Shown here one piece after another: positions 9,139 through 18,334 of a stretch of 64,000 nt of DNA; the stretch's first letter is position 1; each line of letters begins with the position of its first letter. Origin of the DNA: Olivibacter sitiensis DSM 17696 (GTDB lineage Bacteria; Bacteroidota; Bacteroidia; Sphingobacteriales; Sphingobacteriaceae); NCBI RefSeq assembly GCF_000427965.1, contig NZ_ATZA01000002.1, forward strand, positions 164,233-228,232, read 5' to 3'. The position numbers and the translations under genes are program-made. The notes below the pieces were generated by a model. That model searched no databases, was not told the origin of the DNA, and saw only the letters and a list, made by a program, of their open reading frames with translations.

Positions 9139-10596
9139 TTATTGGTTAAACAGCCCTTTCAATATTTCCTTATCATCAAAAGGATGTTTCACCCCCTTTA
9201 TTTCCTGGTATTTCTCATGACCTTTACCTGCCACTAAAATAATATCACCGCGTTGGGCAAGATGAAATGCCGCCTTGATGGCATCATTCCTGTCAGCAAT
9301 GGAAAACACATTCCTCTTCTTATCTGCTGGGATACCCTCTTCCATATCTCGTATGATCTGATGTGGGTCTTCGCTACGCGGGTTGTCAGATGTGATAATT
9401 ACCTTATCGCTCAGCTGTGCGGCCACTTCTGCCATCTCAGGTCGTTTACTCTTGTCTCTATCGCCACCACAACCCAATACGGTTATCAGATGCTCGCCTA
9501 TACCCTTCCGCAGGGTATTGATGGTTTCCAACACGTTCTTAACAGCATCGGGAGTATGCGCATAATCTACTACGGCATAAACACCCTCGGGCGAAACAAG
9601 CACATCGAATCGGCCTTCTGCTCCGCTCAGCTTGCTCAGTGCGGTCAGTACCTTGAAGCTATCCTGTTCCAATAATATGGCTACACCATATACGGCAAGT
9701 ATATTGTAAGCATTGAAGAGACCTGTAAGTTTCACCCAAACCTCTTTTCCATCTATCTGTAAAAGCATTCCATCAAAATGGCTCTCCACAATCTTGCCTT
9801 TAAAATCAGCTATATTCTTCAACGCATAGGTTTTTCTGTGCGCCTTGGTGTTTTGCAACATGACCATTCCATTGCGATCATCTACATTGGTCAAGGCAAA
9901 TGCCGAAGATGGCAAAGAATCAAAGAATGCCTTCTTTGCCTTAATATAAGCATCAAACGTCTTATGGAAATCCAGGTGGTCATGCGTTAAATTCGTGAAA
10001 GCACCGCCTACAAAATTGAGACCCGCTGTGCGGTTCTGGACTATGGCGTGTGAGCTAACCTCCATGAAACAAAAATCACAACCTTTCTCTACCATCTCCT
10101 TTAACAAGCCGTTCAGCTCAATGGGATCTGGTGTCGTATGGGTAGCCGCAACAACCTCATCGTCTATCTGGTTTTGAACAGTGGACAGCAACCCTACTCG
10201 ATACCCTAAAGCTCGAAACAATTTAAATAGCAACGTAGCCACGGTTGTCTTCCCGTTTGTACCTGTTATGCCTACCAATTTGAGCTTGCTCGATGGAAAG
10301 TCAAAAAAACGACTGGCCAACAGCCCCAGAGTGTAGCTTGCGTCGTCCACTACAATATATGTCACCCCCTTTTTTCTGTTGGCGGGTAACTGCTCGCAGA
10401 CGATGGCCGTAGCCCCTGAAGCTATAGCTTTATCTATATAGTCGTGACCATCTACCATTGTACCTCGTACCGCCACGAACAGATCTTCCTCCCCTACCTT
10501 ACGGGAGTCAAAACACAACGCATGGATGGACCTATCGGACATGCCGATAATATCCTTCACGTGAATGTTTTTCAAAAGTTCTTTCAATCTGTTCAT
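9139..10596 (-). CDS. murE: UDP-MurNAc-L-Ala-D-Glu--meso-diaminopimelate ligase MurE
   Basis: Cytoplasmic ligase that adds the third stem residue. The 485 residues carry the P-loop [10 protein letters not shown] (112-121), THTTPDP and [10 protein letters not shown] substrate and metal motifs, and DNPRSEDP (about residues 405-412). The DNPR tetrad is the known marker of enzymes using meso-diaminopimelate instead of lysine, so the wall is predicted to be DAP-type. The start codon overlaps the ftsI stop by 4 bp (10593-10596), implying coupled translation. Confidence 0.97.
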   Translation of the reverse strand: MNRLKELLKNIHVKDIIGMSDRSIHALCFDSRKVGEEDLFVAVRGTMVDGHDYIDKAIASGATAIVCEQLPANRKKGVTYIVVDDASYTLGLLASRFFDFPSSKLKLVGITGTNGKTTVATLLFKLFRALGYRVGLLSTVQNQIDDEVVAATHTTPDPIELNGLLKEMVEKGCDFCFMEVSSHAIVQNRTAGLNFVGGAFTNLTHDHLDFHKTFDAYIKAKKAFFDSLPSSAFALTNVDDRNGMVMLQNTKAHRKTYALKNIADFKGKIVESHFDGMLLQIDGKEVWVKLTGLFNAYNILAVYGVAILLEQDSFKVLTALSKLSGAEGRFDVLVSPEGVYAVVDYAHTPDAVKNVLETINTLRKGIGEHLITVLGCGGDRDKSKRPEMAEVAAQLSDKVIITSDNPRSEDPHQIIRDMEEGIPADKKRNVFSIADRNDAIKAAFHLAQRGDIILVAGKGHEKYQEIKGVKHPFDDKEILKGLFNQ

Positions 10597-12665
10597 TTCA
10601 GTTCTATGTCAATAGATGCTCCTTTTTGCACTACAGTACCAGCTACAAGTGATTGCTTCACTACTTTTCCATAACCCACAACCCTAGGTTTCAGCCCCGC
10701 ATTACCAAGTAGATACAGGGCATCTTTCAAGCCCATTCCTTCCACTTTTGGCACCCTGTTCTCCTTGAAAGGTAAATCTTCCTCGTTCTCCGCCTTTTGA
10801 GGCGCTTTAGCTTTCAAGCCCATGCTTTTGGCTGCAGTAACTGTCTTGGAGGCACTGCCTGTCTTCACTTCTGGATTTTCTCCCACCCTAGCCATATGCG
10901 TAGTATATGGCGACTGGTGAATATGAAAGTCATTTGCATAGACTCTTTCTGCAACTTGCTTAAAAACTGGAAGAGCCACCGTTGCGGCATAATACCCTCC
11001 ACGTCTCGGATTCTGTATTACCACAATCATGGAATATTTCGGGTTATCCGCAGGGAAATACCCCGCAAATGACCCTTGGTAAGCCCGCTTCACTTTGTAC
11101 CCCTCCGCGCCCTGCGCCATCTGTGCCGTTCCTGTTTTCCCAGCAATCTTGAAAGGTGCAGATTTCAGTTCCTTACCTGTCCCTTCCTCTATCACTGCTT
11201 CGAGCATGGCCCGTGCCTTACCCAAGGTCCTATCAGACACAATCTTCTCATTTATAACACGAGCCTGAAAGGATTCAATAGTATTGTCCAATCGCCTGAT
11301 TTCCTTAACAAACAAGGGAGCTACCATTTTTCCGTTGTTGGCGACTGCATTATACAAGGTCAGCATCTGCAACGGGGTCAACTTCAGCTCATACCCCCAA
11401 CTCATCTGAGTAAGCGTAAGGCCGCTCCAACTCTTGCTGCTGGGTGACTTTACCAGTGGACTTCCTTCGCCTGGGATCTGAAGGCCTAACTTGTCATTCA
11501 GGTGCATGGCATACAGCTTCTTGGTAAAGGCTTCAGGGGATTCCTTATAATGCTGATTGATCAGTTTCGTAATGGCCGTATTGGATGAATGTGCAAAAGC
11601 TTGTTTGACGGTGATTTTCCCGTATCCCCCATGATGCGAATCCCGAATGGTATGCCTATATACCCTAAACGTGCCATCTCCCGTATCCACGATATCACTG
11701 GTGTCGATCTTTCCATCTTCCAGTGCTACCATATAGGAAGCCAACTTGAATGTAGACCCCGGTTCTGCACTTTGGGCAATAGCATAGTTGAATTTCTCTC
11801 TATAAACACCTTCGGATATCCTTGTGTAGTTGGCCACAGCCCTAATCTCACCCGTCTTCACCTCCATCAGAATGACGGTACCATTATCGGCATCGCTTTT
11901 CAACAACTGGTCTCTCAGTGCCTTTTGTGCCACATCCTGCATGTTTATATCAATTGTAGAGATGATATCCGCCCCATCGGTAGGCGCTATTTCTGCGTCC
12001 TCGTTTATAGGCATCCACGCCCCGCCAGCAATACGTTGCACCACCCTGCTTCCACTAGCACCATCAATATACTCAGCGTAAGCACCTTCCAGACCCACTG
12101 GCTGTACCGTAGCTTTTTTGTAGCCAATGGTGCGCTCTGCCAAGTCCTTAAAAGGTAATATGCGCTTATTCTTTTGATCGGCTATCAGCCCTCCCTTGTA
12201 TTTGCCCAGGTTAAAAATCGGAAATTCGCGAACGGATTTCATTTCCTGAAAAGACACATTCCTTTTTACTAGGTAATAACGGTTCTTATCATTTCTTGCC
12301 TGCCTCAACAATCGCTTATATTGATCGGCCGATTTATCTCCAAAAAAATTCGACAACGCATTGGCCAATGAATCTATTTTGGCATAGAACACGTCGTTTT
12401 CCTGAATTCCTGGTGCAAGCATATCCATGCGGATGTCGTATTCAGGAACTGAGGTGGCCAACAAGCTGCCATCGTTGGAATAAATATTCCCTCTTACAGC
12501 TTCAATCGTCTGCTTTCTCGTAGAGAGACTATCGGCCATAGCTCGCCATTCTGCCCCTTGAACCGTTTGTACATAAATTAATTTATACATCACGGCAAAG
12601 GCAATGAGAACTATCAGCCCAAAGGACAGATAAACACGCAACAATATGTCGGTTCTGATATTCAT
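10593..12665 (-). CDS. ftsI: Septal class B penicillin-binding protein FtsI/PBP3 with C-terminal PASTA domain
   Basis: Septal transpeptidase that crosslinks peptidoglycan and works with FtsW. The 690 residues comprise one N-terminal membrane helix (about 11-31), a dimerisation/pedestal domain, and the transpeptidase domain with STFK (304-307, active-site serine), SSN (360-362) and KTG (510-512). A PASTA-like domain lies at about 632-690 (VPKVEGMGLKDALYLLGNAG and onward), absent from E. coli FtsI (588 residues). A low-complexity charged linker joins the two parts. It lies between ftsL and murE; the RodA partner PBP2 is the separate gene at 32253. Confidence 0.95.
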   Translation of the reverse strand: MNIRTDILLRVYLSFGLIVLIAFAVMYKLIYVQTVQGAEWRAMADSLSTRKQTIEAVRGNIYSNDGSLLATSVPEYDIRMDMLAPGIQENDVFYAKIDSLANALSNFFGDKSADQYKRLLRQARNDKNRYYLVKRNVSFQEMKSVREFPIFNLGKYKGGLIADQKNKRILPFKDLAERTIGYKKATVQPVGLEGAYAEYIDGASGSRVVQRIAGGAWMPINEDAEIAPTDGADIISTIDINMQDVAQKALRDQLLKSDADNGTVILMEVKTGEIRAVANYTRISEGVYREKFNYAIAQSAEPGSTFKLASYMVALEDGKIDTSDIVDTGDGTFRVYRHTIRDSHHGGYGKITVKQAFAHSSNTAITKLINQHYKESPEAFTKKLYAMHLNDKLGLQIPGEGSPLVKSPSSKSWSGLTLTQMSWGYELKLTPLQMLTLYNAVANNGKMVAPLFVKEIRRLDNTIESFQARVINEKIVSDRTLGKARAMLEAVIEEGTGKELKSAPFKIAGKTGTAQMAQGAEGYKVKRAYQGSFAGYFPADNPKYSMIVVIQNPRRGGYYAATVALPVFKQVAERVYANDFHIHQSPYTTHMARVGENPEVKTGSASKTVTAAKSMGLKAKAPQKAENEEDLPFKENRVPKVEGMGLKDALYLLGNAGLKPRVVGYGKVVKQSLVAGTVVQKGASIDIELK

Positions 12666-12686
12666 ATTTCGCTTGCTCGCTTTTCC

Positions 12687-13091
12687 CTATTTCTTTTTTT
12701 GTTTGGGTATCACTATTTTTTGGGGTGGCTGCACCAGCTCTTTTAGCCCCAAAGTGTCCACCTTCTTTAGCACTTCGCTTTGTGTACTCTTGAGCATCAG
12801 CTCAGCACTTAACGATTTGTACTCCCAACTCAACGTCTTCACCTCTCTGCTTAACCTATCTATTTCACGCACCGTATTTTCCGCATAGTGCCTATTTCCT
12901 ATATACAAAATGCCCAAAAAAGCCATAAAGCCAATGAAGGGCACAGCAGATACGGCTGTAGAGGAAGAAAGGATTTTTCCGGAAAACAAGGTTTTCAGGA
13001 AATGCTGGGAGGCATTTGCCTTCTCTTCCACAGCCATTTCCATCTCCTCTTGCTGCTCTTCGCTTAGCCCTTTTCTAAAATTATTGCTCAT
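12687..13091 (-). CDS. ftsL: FtsL-like division protein
   Basis: Small bitopic protein of 134 residues with an acidic, Gln- and Glu-rich cytoplasmic N-terminus, one membrane helix (about 46-63, STAVSAVPFIGFMAFLGIL) and a periplasmic coiled-coil region (about 68-115) rich in Leu, Glu and Lys heptads, ending in a basic tail. FtsL has little sequence conservation, so the call rests on this topology and on its place between rsmH and ftsI, which is where FtsL is found. In other bacteria it forms the FtsQLB scaffold. It overlaps the rsmH stop region by 11 bp. Confidence 0.82.
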   Translation of the reverse strand: MSNNFRKGLSEEQQEEMEMAVEEKANASQHFLKTLFSGKILSSSTAVSAVPFIGFMAFLGILYIGNRHYAENTVREIDRLSREVKTLSWEYKSLSAELMLKSTQSEVLKKVDTLGLKELVQPPQKIVIPKQKKK

Positions 13092-14001
13092 CCTCTTCCC
13101 TTTTTGCCGCCACTCTCAACTTAGCGCTTCTAGCACGACTATTTCTAGTTATTTCTTCCTCGCTAGCTACGATGGCCTTCTTGGAAATCAGCTCAAAGGG
13201 CTTCATTTGATTGCCATAGAAGTCTTTCTCCACATCTCCCTTGAACTTACCTTTGGCTAAAAAATTCTTCACCAACCTATCTTCCAGCGAATGGTAGGAC
13301 ATCACGACCAATCGCCCCCCAGGCTTCAGCACCTCCTTGGCCTGCAAGAGCATTTCCTGCAGGCTATCTAGTTCTTTATTTACTTCTATGCGCAAGGCCT
13401 GAAAGAGCTGTGCGTAATACTTATTCTCCTTTCCCCTAGGTACCAAATTGGCCACGGCCTCCTTTAAATCGGCCACCGTATTGATTGGCTTTGTCAAGCG
13501 TTTTGTCACAATAGTCTTTGCCAAACTCCTTGCATTATGGACCTCGCCATACATGCCAAATATGCGGTGCAGGGCTTCTTCGCTATAAGAATTGAGCACA
13601 TAGGCCGCGTCCAAATCACCCGATTGATCCATGCGCATATCCAAACTGGCATCAAAACGAATGGAAAAACCCCTATCAGCCTCATCGAACTGATGAGAAG
13701 AAACTCCCAAATCGGCCAAAATACCGTCCACCTGCCTCACTCCATACAGCCGAAGGCTGTTTTTCAAGAACCTAAAATTCTGATGTATGAGTTGGAAACG
13801 CTCGTCACCAATGGCATTTCCTAATGCATCCGGATCTTGGTCAAAGGCATACAACCGACCATCTTCGCCCAAATGTTTAATAATTTCCCTGGAATGCCCG
13901 CCACCACCGAACGTTACGTCCACATAGACTCCATTTGGCTTAATAGCCAAGGCTTCTATGCATTCCTGCAACATCACCGGTACATGGTAGACCTTTTCCA
14001 T
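13081..14001 (-). CDS. rsmH: 16S rRNA (cytosine(1402)-N(4))-methyltransferase RsmH
   Basis: SAM-dependent methyltransferase (formerly MraW) that N4-methylates C1402 of 16S rRNA. The SAM-binding site is visible as DVTFGGGGHS and YAFDQDPDAL near the N-terminus, followed by ILADLGVSSHQFD. LVVMSYHSLEDRLVKNF in the C-terminal third is diagnostic of the family. I place the start at 14001 (MEKVYHVPVML, the usual RsmH beginning), giving 306 residues and a 13-bp gap to mraZ. An upstream ATG at 14031 would add ten unconserved residues and overlap mraZ. Confidence 0.96.
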   Translation of the reverse strand: MEKVYHVPVMLQECIEALAIKPNGVYVDVTFGGGGHSREIIKHLGEDGRLYAFDQDPDALGNAIGDERFQLIHQNFRFLKNSLRLYGVRQVDGILADLGVSSHQFDEADRGFSIRFDASLDMRMDQSGDLDAAYVLNSYSEEALHRIFGMYGEVHNARSLAKTIVTKRLTKPINTVADLKEAVANLVPRGKENKYYAQLFQALRIEVNKELDSLQEMLLQAKEVLKPGGRLVVMSYHSLEDRLVKNFLAKGKFKGDVEKDFYGNQMKPFELISKKAIVASEEEITRNSRARSAKLRVAAKREEDEQ

Positions 14002-14014
14002 ATTACATACTATA

Positions 14015-14470
14015 CTATATATCCTTGCCACCCATCACTTCTGCAGCCAAGGAAGAGAAATTCTCACTGGAATCGTTCTCCCACTGCGCTTCGTATTCTT
14101 CCTTAGACCATATTTCTATGGTATTAAACTGACAGGCCAACACAACATCCGTCTGTATACCTGCATAAGCCATCAAGGCCTTCGGCAACAGCACCCTATT
14201 GGCCGAATCCAAGCTCAACACGGTAGCCCCTCTGGTAAACTTCCGAATGAACTCCCTTACTTTTGGATCATAGGTATTTAACTTGCTCAACTCTTCTTGC
14301 TTCTTGGCCCATTCCGCCATTGTATAAATTACCAGATGCTTCTCAAACCCTCGGTTCACAACAAGCCCATCCCTTTCAACCTCAGGCATTTGCTTCTTGA
14401 GGCCGGCGGGCAATACCATTCTTGCTTTGGTATCTAGCTTACATTCAAATTCACCGATAAAATGAGTCAT
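14015..14470 (-). CDS. mraZ: Transcriptional regulator MraZ
   Basis: DNA-binding protein that heads dcw clusters and in E. coli represses its own operon by binding TGGGN direct repeats. The 151 residues begin FIGEFECKLDTKARMVLPAG, the first SpoVT/AbrB-like half, and a second similar half with LSLDSANRVLLP lies near residues 85-97. The two-domain layout and length are normal for MraZ. Matching TGGGN boxes with 10-bp spacing lie 46-70 bp upstream, so autoregulation is likely. Confidence 0.96.
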   Translation of the reverse strand: MTHFIGEFECKLDTKARMVLPAGLKKQMPEVERDGLVVNRGFEKHLVIYTMAEWAKKQEELSKLNTYDPKVREFIRKFTRGATVLSLDSANRVLLPKALMAYAGIQTDVVLACQFNTIEIWSKEEYEAQWENDSSENFSSLAAEVMGGKDI

Positions 14471-14493
14471 GCTACTTTATAGAGTTAGCTAAT

Positions 14494-14574
14494 CAAATGT
14501 AAAAGTAGAAAAAACTTCCACTTTCTCCCACAATTACCCACAAAAAAAGTTTTCCACACCTTTTTTCCCACCCA
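14494..14574 (-). promoter_or_regulatory. mraZ (dcw operon) promoter with MraZ boxes and a DnaA-box-like site
   Basis: On the minus strand a TACATTTG element (14494-14501) fits the Bacteroidota -7 consensus TAnnTTTG and lies 24 bp upstream of the mraZ ATG. Directly upstream are TGGAA, TGGGA and TGGGT (14516-14520, 14526-14530, 14536-14540) in exact 10-bp steps, the known arrangement of MraZ operator repeats. A further TGGGA sits at 14566-14570, still in phase. TTTTCCACA at 14550-14558 (plus strand) fits the DnaA box TTWTNCACA. The boxes overlap the expected -33 region, which suits repression. Confidence 0.75.
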
Positions 14575-14694
14575 ACAGTATTTTCTATCTGTTGTTTCCC
14601 AGATGTCCAAAAAAATTTAAGTAAAACAAACTTGTTCAAAAGACAATTTTCGTATTCAAAACAAATTGATAATCAAACAAAAAGCACTTAAAAC

Positions 14695-14723
14695 AAAAAA
14701 AGTGGGAGATTGTCCCACTTTTT
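14695..14723 (-). terminator. Intrinsic terminator of the M28 peptidase gene
   Basis: A perfect 11-bp stem, AAAAAGTGGGA (14697-14707) and TCCCACTTTTT (14713-14723), with loop GATTG. A/T runs flank both sides, so it could act in both directions; the minus-strand gene ends 29 bp away at 14752. Confidence 0.85.
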
Positions 14724-14751
14724 CATTCATATCACAAAAACGATCTATCAG

Positions 14752-16371
14752 CTAGTCGACACCCCCCTTACGGGTTGGTGAGCGTTGCTCTGGCCAAGCC
14801 ATCGGTTCGCCCGTCCTTGGGTTAATCGGTAATTTGATCCTTTCAGTAGAAGTCTTTTCGGGATCTTCGCTAGCATAATAGGCCAGGATAGCAGTAAGGA
14901 TGGCATTATTGCGCACATCATCAAACACGATCTTATCATACGTATCCCTATTGGTGTGCCAGGTATAGGTGCCGTATGACCAGTTGAGCGAACTCAAAGA
15001 GAAAGCGGGTGCTCCTGCGGCCACAAATGAAGCATAGTCGGAACCTCCCCCGCCTGGTGCTCCGGGAAAGCTGGTTTCTATGTGCTGGCGTATGTTGCGT
15101 GGCACCTTGGAAAGCCAACGGCCCAAGTAATCATAAGCATGCAAGAACCCTTGTCCACTGATATTCACTACTCTTCCTGTTCCATTGTCTTGATTGAACA
15201 GCGCCTGCAAGTTCTTGACGACCTCCGGATGGTCTTCCACAAAGGCGCGAGAACCATTCAGTCCTTGCTCTTCACTTCCCCAATGGCCCACGATGATCGT
15301 CCGCTTAGGGTTTGGATATAATTTCTTGAGTATCCGCATAGCTTCCATCATAACCAACGTGCCCGTACCGTTGTCGGTAGCACCAGTCCCCCCATCCCAT
15401 GAATCAAAATGCGCGGACAGGAATACATATTCATTCGGCTTTTCAGTACCCCTAATTTCAGCAATAGTATTAAAAGTGGGCACCATTCCATTCTCCTTTG
15501 AGTCTGCTTTAAGGCTGATAGTGGGGGCATTGCCAGACTCGGCCAGGCGATAAAGCAAACCATAGTCTTCCAGCGCCACGTCTACAGTAGGCACTTTCAA
15601 CGTGTTGGCCCCAAAAATTTTGTCCACTCCAAAACCATTGGACCAGTTGGAGCTAATAATACCCAATGCGCCTGCATTTTCCAGCGCCCTGTGTAGGTCC
15701 TTCGTGCTATATCCAGTTTTACTCAGGCGTTCTGCCCAGGCACGCTGCTGAGCAGCTCTCGAATCTTTCATTTTTTCGAACGATTCCTTTGTCGCAAACT
15801 CTTCCCAATTGTAGTCGGGCCTACCCGTTGGCTGCGAGAAAGAGACCAATACAAATTTCCCCTTCACCGATGGCAGCCATTTCTGAAAAGCGATGGAGTC
15901 GGCAACATCGGCCAATATTATCACTTCTCCTGTTACTGTCTTGCCTTTCGTGCTAGGGCTCCAGGCCAACTGCATACCTTCCAATGACTTTACTCGTGGG
16001 CTTAATAAGTCGATATGGGTTATCCCTCTCTCCCATCCGCGCCATTCGCCCCACTTCTCATTCTTGGCATCTATGCCCCAAGTAGCGTATTTGGACACAG
16101 CCCAGTCGTGCGCTTTTTGCATCTGCGGACTACCTACCAGACGAGGCCCTATTCCATCCATTAATTCACGTCCCAATAGCTCTAGTTGTGAGTTCTCAGT
16201 TCCTTCTTTCACTATCGACTCAACAATAGGATCCAATTTCTCGGGCATATCGCCCATCATGCCACGTCTCTGGGCATAGCTATTTCCGCCAAGCAAGATG
16301 ACCGAAAACAGCATGCTACAGGTTGCCTTCTTCCAAAAAGAAGAACTAATTCTAGTAGATAAAGTATTCAT
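14752..16371 (-). CDS. Secreted M28-family zinc aminopeptidase/carboxypeptidase
   Basis: Exported peptidase of 539 residues. An N-terminal signal sequence ends near residue 34 (CSMLFSVILLGGNSYAQ). A PA-like insert occupies roughly residues 145-280. The M28 domain shows the co-catalytic zinc ligands HFDSWDGG (H321, D323), ATDNGTG (D333) and GSEEQGLNGS (E367-E368), plus a later SDYASF-type segment. Family members cleave N-terminal or dipeptide substrates in the periplasm or outside the cell; the exact specificity cannot be read from the sequence. It is a single gene with its own terminator, divergent from the arginine operon across a 529-bp regulatory spacer. Confidence 0.88.
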   Translation of the reverse strand: MNTLSTRISSSFWKKATCSMLFSVILLGGNSYAQRRGMMGDMPEKLDPIVESIVKEGTENSQLELLGRELMDGIGPRLVGSPQMQKAHDWAVSKYATWGIDAKNEKWGEWRGWERGITHIDLLSPRVKSLEGMQLAWSPSTKGKTVTGEVIILADVADSIAFQKWLPSVKGKFVLVSFSQPTGRPDYNWEEFATKESFEKMKDSRAAQQRAWAERLSKTGYSTKDLHRALENAGALGIISSNWSNGFGVDKIFGANTLKVPTVDVALEDYGLLYRLAESGNAPTISLKADSKENGMVPTFNTIAEIRGTEKPNEYVFLSAHFDSWDGGTGATDNGTGTLVMMEAMRILKKLYPNPKRTIIVGHWGSEEQGLNGSRAFVEDHPEVVKNLQALFNQDNGTGRVVNISGQGFLHAYDYLGRWLSKVPRNIRQHIETSFPGAPGGGGSDYASFVAAGAPAFSLSSLNWSYGTYTWHTNRDTYDKIVFDDVRNNAILTAILAYYASEDPEKTSTERIKLPINPRTGEPMAWPEQRSPTRKGGVD

Positions 16372-16900
16372 GTTTGTATTGATTTGTTTTTTGACGACAC
16401 TAAGATAAAGATTACAACGACACCAAAGGGCTTTTTATAGCTTTTTGTTACATTAGACAACCCACTTTTTTTTTTCATCTGTCCTTCCGCTTTAATAGGT
16501 ACCAACTTAATACCATGTATTCAGTTAACTGAGAGTATACAGAGTATTTATATAGTTTTGACAGAGGGTTAACATAGATTATACCTATGTTAACCCTCTG
16601 TTAACCCACTGTTAATACTTTGTTTAAGCTCTGTTAATAGCTAATTTGATATAACTTAGGTATCTGTTTGTCCAAGAGATGGCTCGAGCTATTAGAAGAC
16701 CTACCTTCCATAGTCCAATTACCCTGTAACCCGACATCCATCTATCCTGACATCCACTCGTTTTTTACCAAATGCTATTCCATATGAATCCGACCGACAA
16801 CACAAGACTATAATTCAGCGTAATTTTCCCTAAGTTTGCAAGGCATGCACGACAAGAAGAGCATTTGCAGTAAGGTAATAAACATGTAGTTTTATTTTTT
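16372..16900. promoter_or_regulatory. 529-bp divergent spacer between M28 peptidase and arginine operon
   Basis: No credible gene lies here. It holds the palindrome CAGTTAACTG (16522-16531), a 17-bp inverted repeat (16561-16577 with 16585-16601), five tandem 11-bp repeats (16585-16639), and a TAAGTTTG -7 promoter element at 16831-16838 pointing at the arginine operon, whose ATG is 62 bp further on. The 180 bp between repeats and promoter show nothing I recognise. Confidence 0.6.
16585..16639. repeat. Five tandem 11-bp repeats (consensus CTNTGTTAANN)
   Basis: The consecutive 11-mers are CTATGTTAACC, CTCTGTTAACC, CACTGTTAATA, CTTTGTTTAAG and CTCTGTTAATA. An inverted copy (GGTTAACATAG) lies just left at 16567-16577. 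Tandem direct repeats with an 11-bp period are the operator format of OmpR/PhoB-type response regulators. The bound protein is unknown. Confidence 0.75.
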
Positions 16901-18322
16901 ATGATTCAGGTAAGTTCGGAAATAGGCACGCTCAAAAAAATCATCGTACATAGCCCAGACAGTGGCCTAGGCAAAGTCGTACCTTCCAAGGCCCAGGATT
17001 GGTTATTTGAAGATATCGTACACCTTAAGACCGTAAGAATGGAGTACGACTATTACCTCAAGCTCTTACTCTATTTTCTAGACCCTACCGTCATCAAGGG
17101 AAAGCTGGGTACCCTAGAAGATACGACACATGGACGAGCCTTTTTCAAGCCAGACAGTGCAGGTTTCTACCGTTCCGATAAAGTCATCGAGGTGCAACGC
17201 CTGCTGGCCGATATATTGGAAAACGAAAGTATCCGCAAAAAATTGGTGGCTTCGGTCTGTGCTATCGAAGGCTGCACCTACCAACTGCAGTTGGCATTGA
17301 TAGACACTGCACCCAAGAAGTTGGCCAAGATCATCCTATCGGGAGCATTGGACGATGAACACATGATCTTTGCTCCCATACCCAACCTCATCTTCACGAG
17401 GGACCTGGCCGTAGTAATAAACGACCATATTTTGCTAAACAAGCCAGCCAAGAAGGCGCGCAGCCGAGAGAACCTCATCATGCGGTACGTGCTGTTCAAC
17501 CATCCTTTCTTTGCAAGCTATGCGGGAAAAATACTGGAAATACCCGATTCCGTGCAGTATTTCCTGCGCCCCGAGGAAGACTACGACAACAGGGCCACAC
17601 TGGAAGGGGGCGACGTGATGACCATCAGTCCCAGTCATGTGCTGATAGGTTGCAGCGAGCGTACGTCGGCCCAGGGCGCCAATGAGGCCATCAAGCTGCT
17701 CTTCCAACATGGAGTAGTAGAAAAGGTCACGCTGGTGAAAATACCCAATAAACGGGATTTCATGCACATAGATACCCTCTTCACCCAAGTTAAGAAAAAC
17801 GTATGGGCATTACTGGCCTCCGTTTCCAAAAAGGCCGAGCCGAACGGGAAGGAGCCTATCCATCATTTCCATTTCATGGAGAAGACCGAGCCCGACACGG
17901 CCATCATCCAGTTTCGCCGTGACGCCGTGGAAAACCCAAGGACCTATGATTGCCTAGAAGACCTGTTGGACGAGATAAGCCAGCAAGAACTGCAAAGCAA
18001 GGAGCCTACCAAATTCATTTACAGTGGCAACAACATATTTCCCTATGATGCCCGTGAACAATGGACGGACAGCTGCAACCTACTTGCTCTCAAGGAGGGT
18101 GTGGTACTGGGATATGACCGCAACGATAAGACCGTAAGCGCTTTCAAGCAGGCTGGATTTGACGTTATCGGCGTGAAAGAACTCATCACTCAACTTGAAA
18201 ACGGACAGAGAACGGCCCAAGATATAGAAAACACCCTCATCTTGATGCCCTCGGCCGAGCTTTCGCGTGCCCGCGGTGGTTTCCACTGCATGAGCCTGCC
18301 CATATTACGTGAACACCTATAA
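16901..18322 (+). CDS. Arginine deiminase family protein
   Basis: Guanidino-group modifying enzyme of the pentein fold, predicted to hydrolyse arginine to citrulline and ammonia in the cytoplasm. The 473 residues contain the family motifs HSPDSGLGKV (17-26), FTRDLAVV (about 168-175), LEGGDVM, HIDTLFTQV (catalytic His region) and the catalytic cysteine in ARGGFHCMSLP (C463, near the C-terminus). It is about 60 residues longer than classical ArcA (about 410), so the exact substrate is less sure; amidinotransferases share the fold. It begins a plus-strand operon, 12 bp before ctlX, with a -7 element at 16831-16838. Confidence 0.8.
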   Translation: MIQVSSEIGTLKKIIVHSPDSGLGKVVPSKAQDWLFEDIVHLKTVRMEYDYYLKLLLYFLDPTVIKGKLGTLEDTTHGRAFFKPDSAGFYRSDKVIEVQRLLADILENESIRKKLVASVCAIEGCTYQLQLALIDTAPKKLAKIILSGALDDEHMIFAPIPNLIFTRDLAVVINDHILLNKPAKKARSRENLIMRYVLFNHPFFASYAGKILEIPDSVQYFLRPEEDYDNRATLEGGDVMTISPSHVLIGCSERTSAQGANEAIKLLFQHGVVEKVTLVKIPNKRDFMHIDTLFTQVKKNVWALLASVSKKAEPNGKEPIHHFHFMEKTEPDTAIIQFRRDAVENPRTYDCLEDLLDEISQQELQSKEPTKFIYSGNNIFPYDAREQWTDSCNLLALKEGVVLGYDRNDKTVSAFKQAGFDVIGVKELITQLENGQRTAQDIENTLILMPSAELSRARGGFHCMSLPILREHL

Positions 18323-18334
18323 GCAAATCTATCC

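Noticed and set aside
16585..16639. Could the 11-bp repeats be a CRISPR array?
   Set aside because: The units are 11 bp with no spacers and no cas genes are present, so an operator array fits better.
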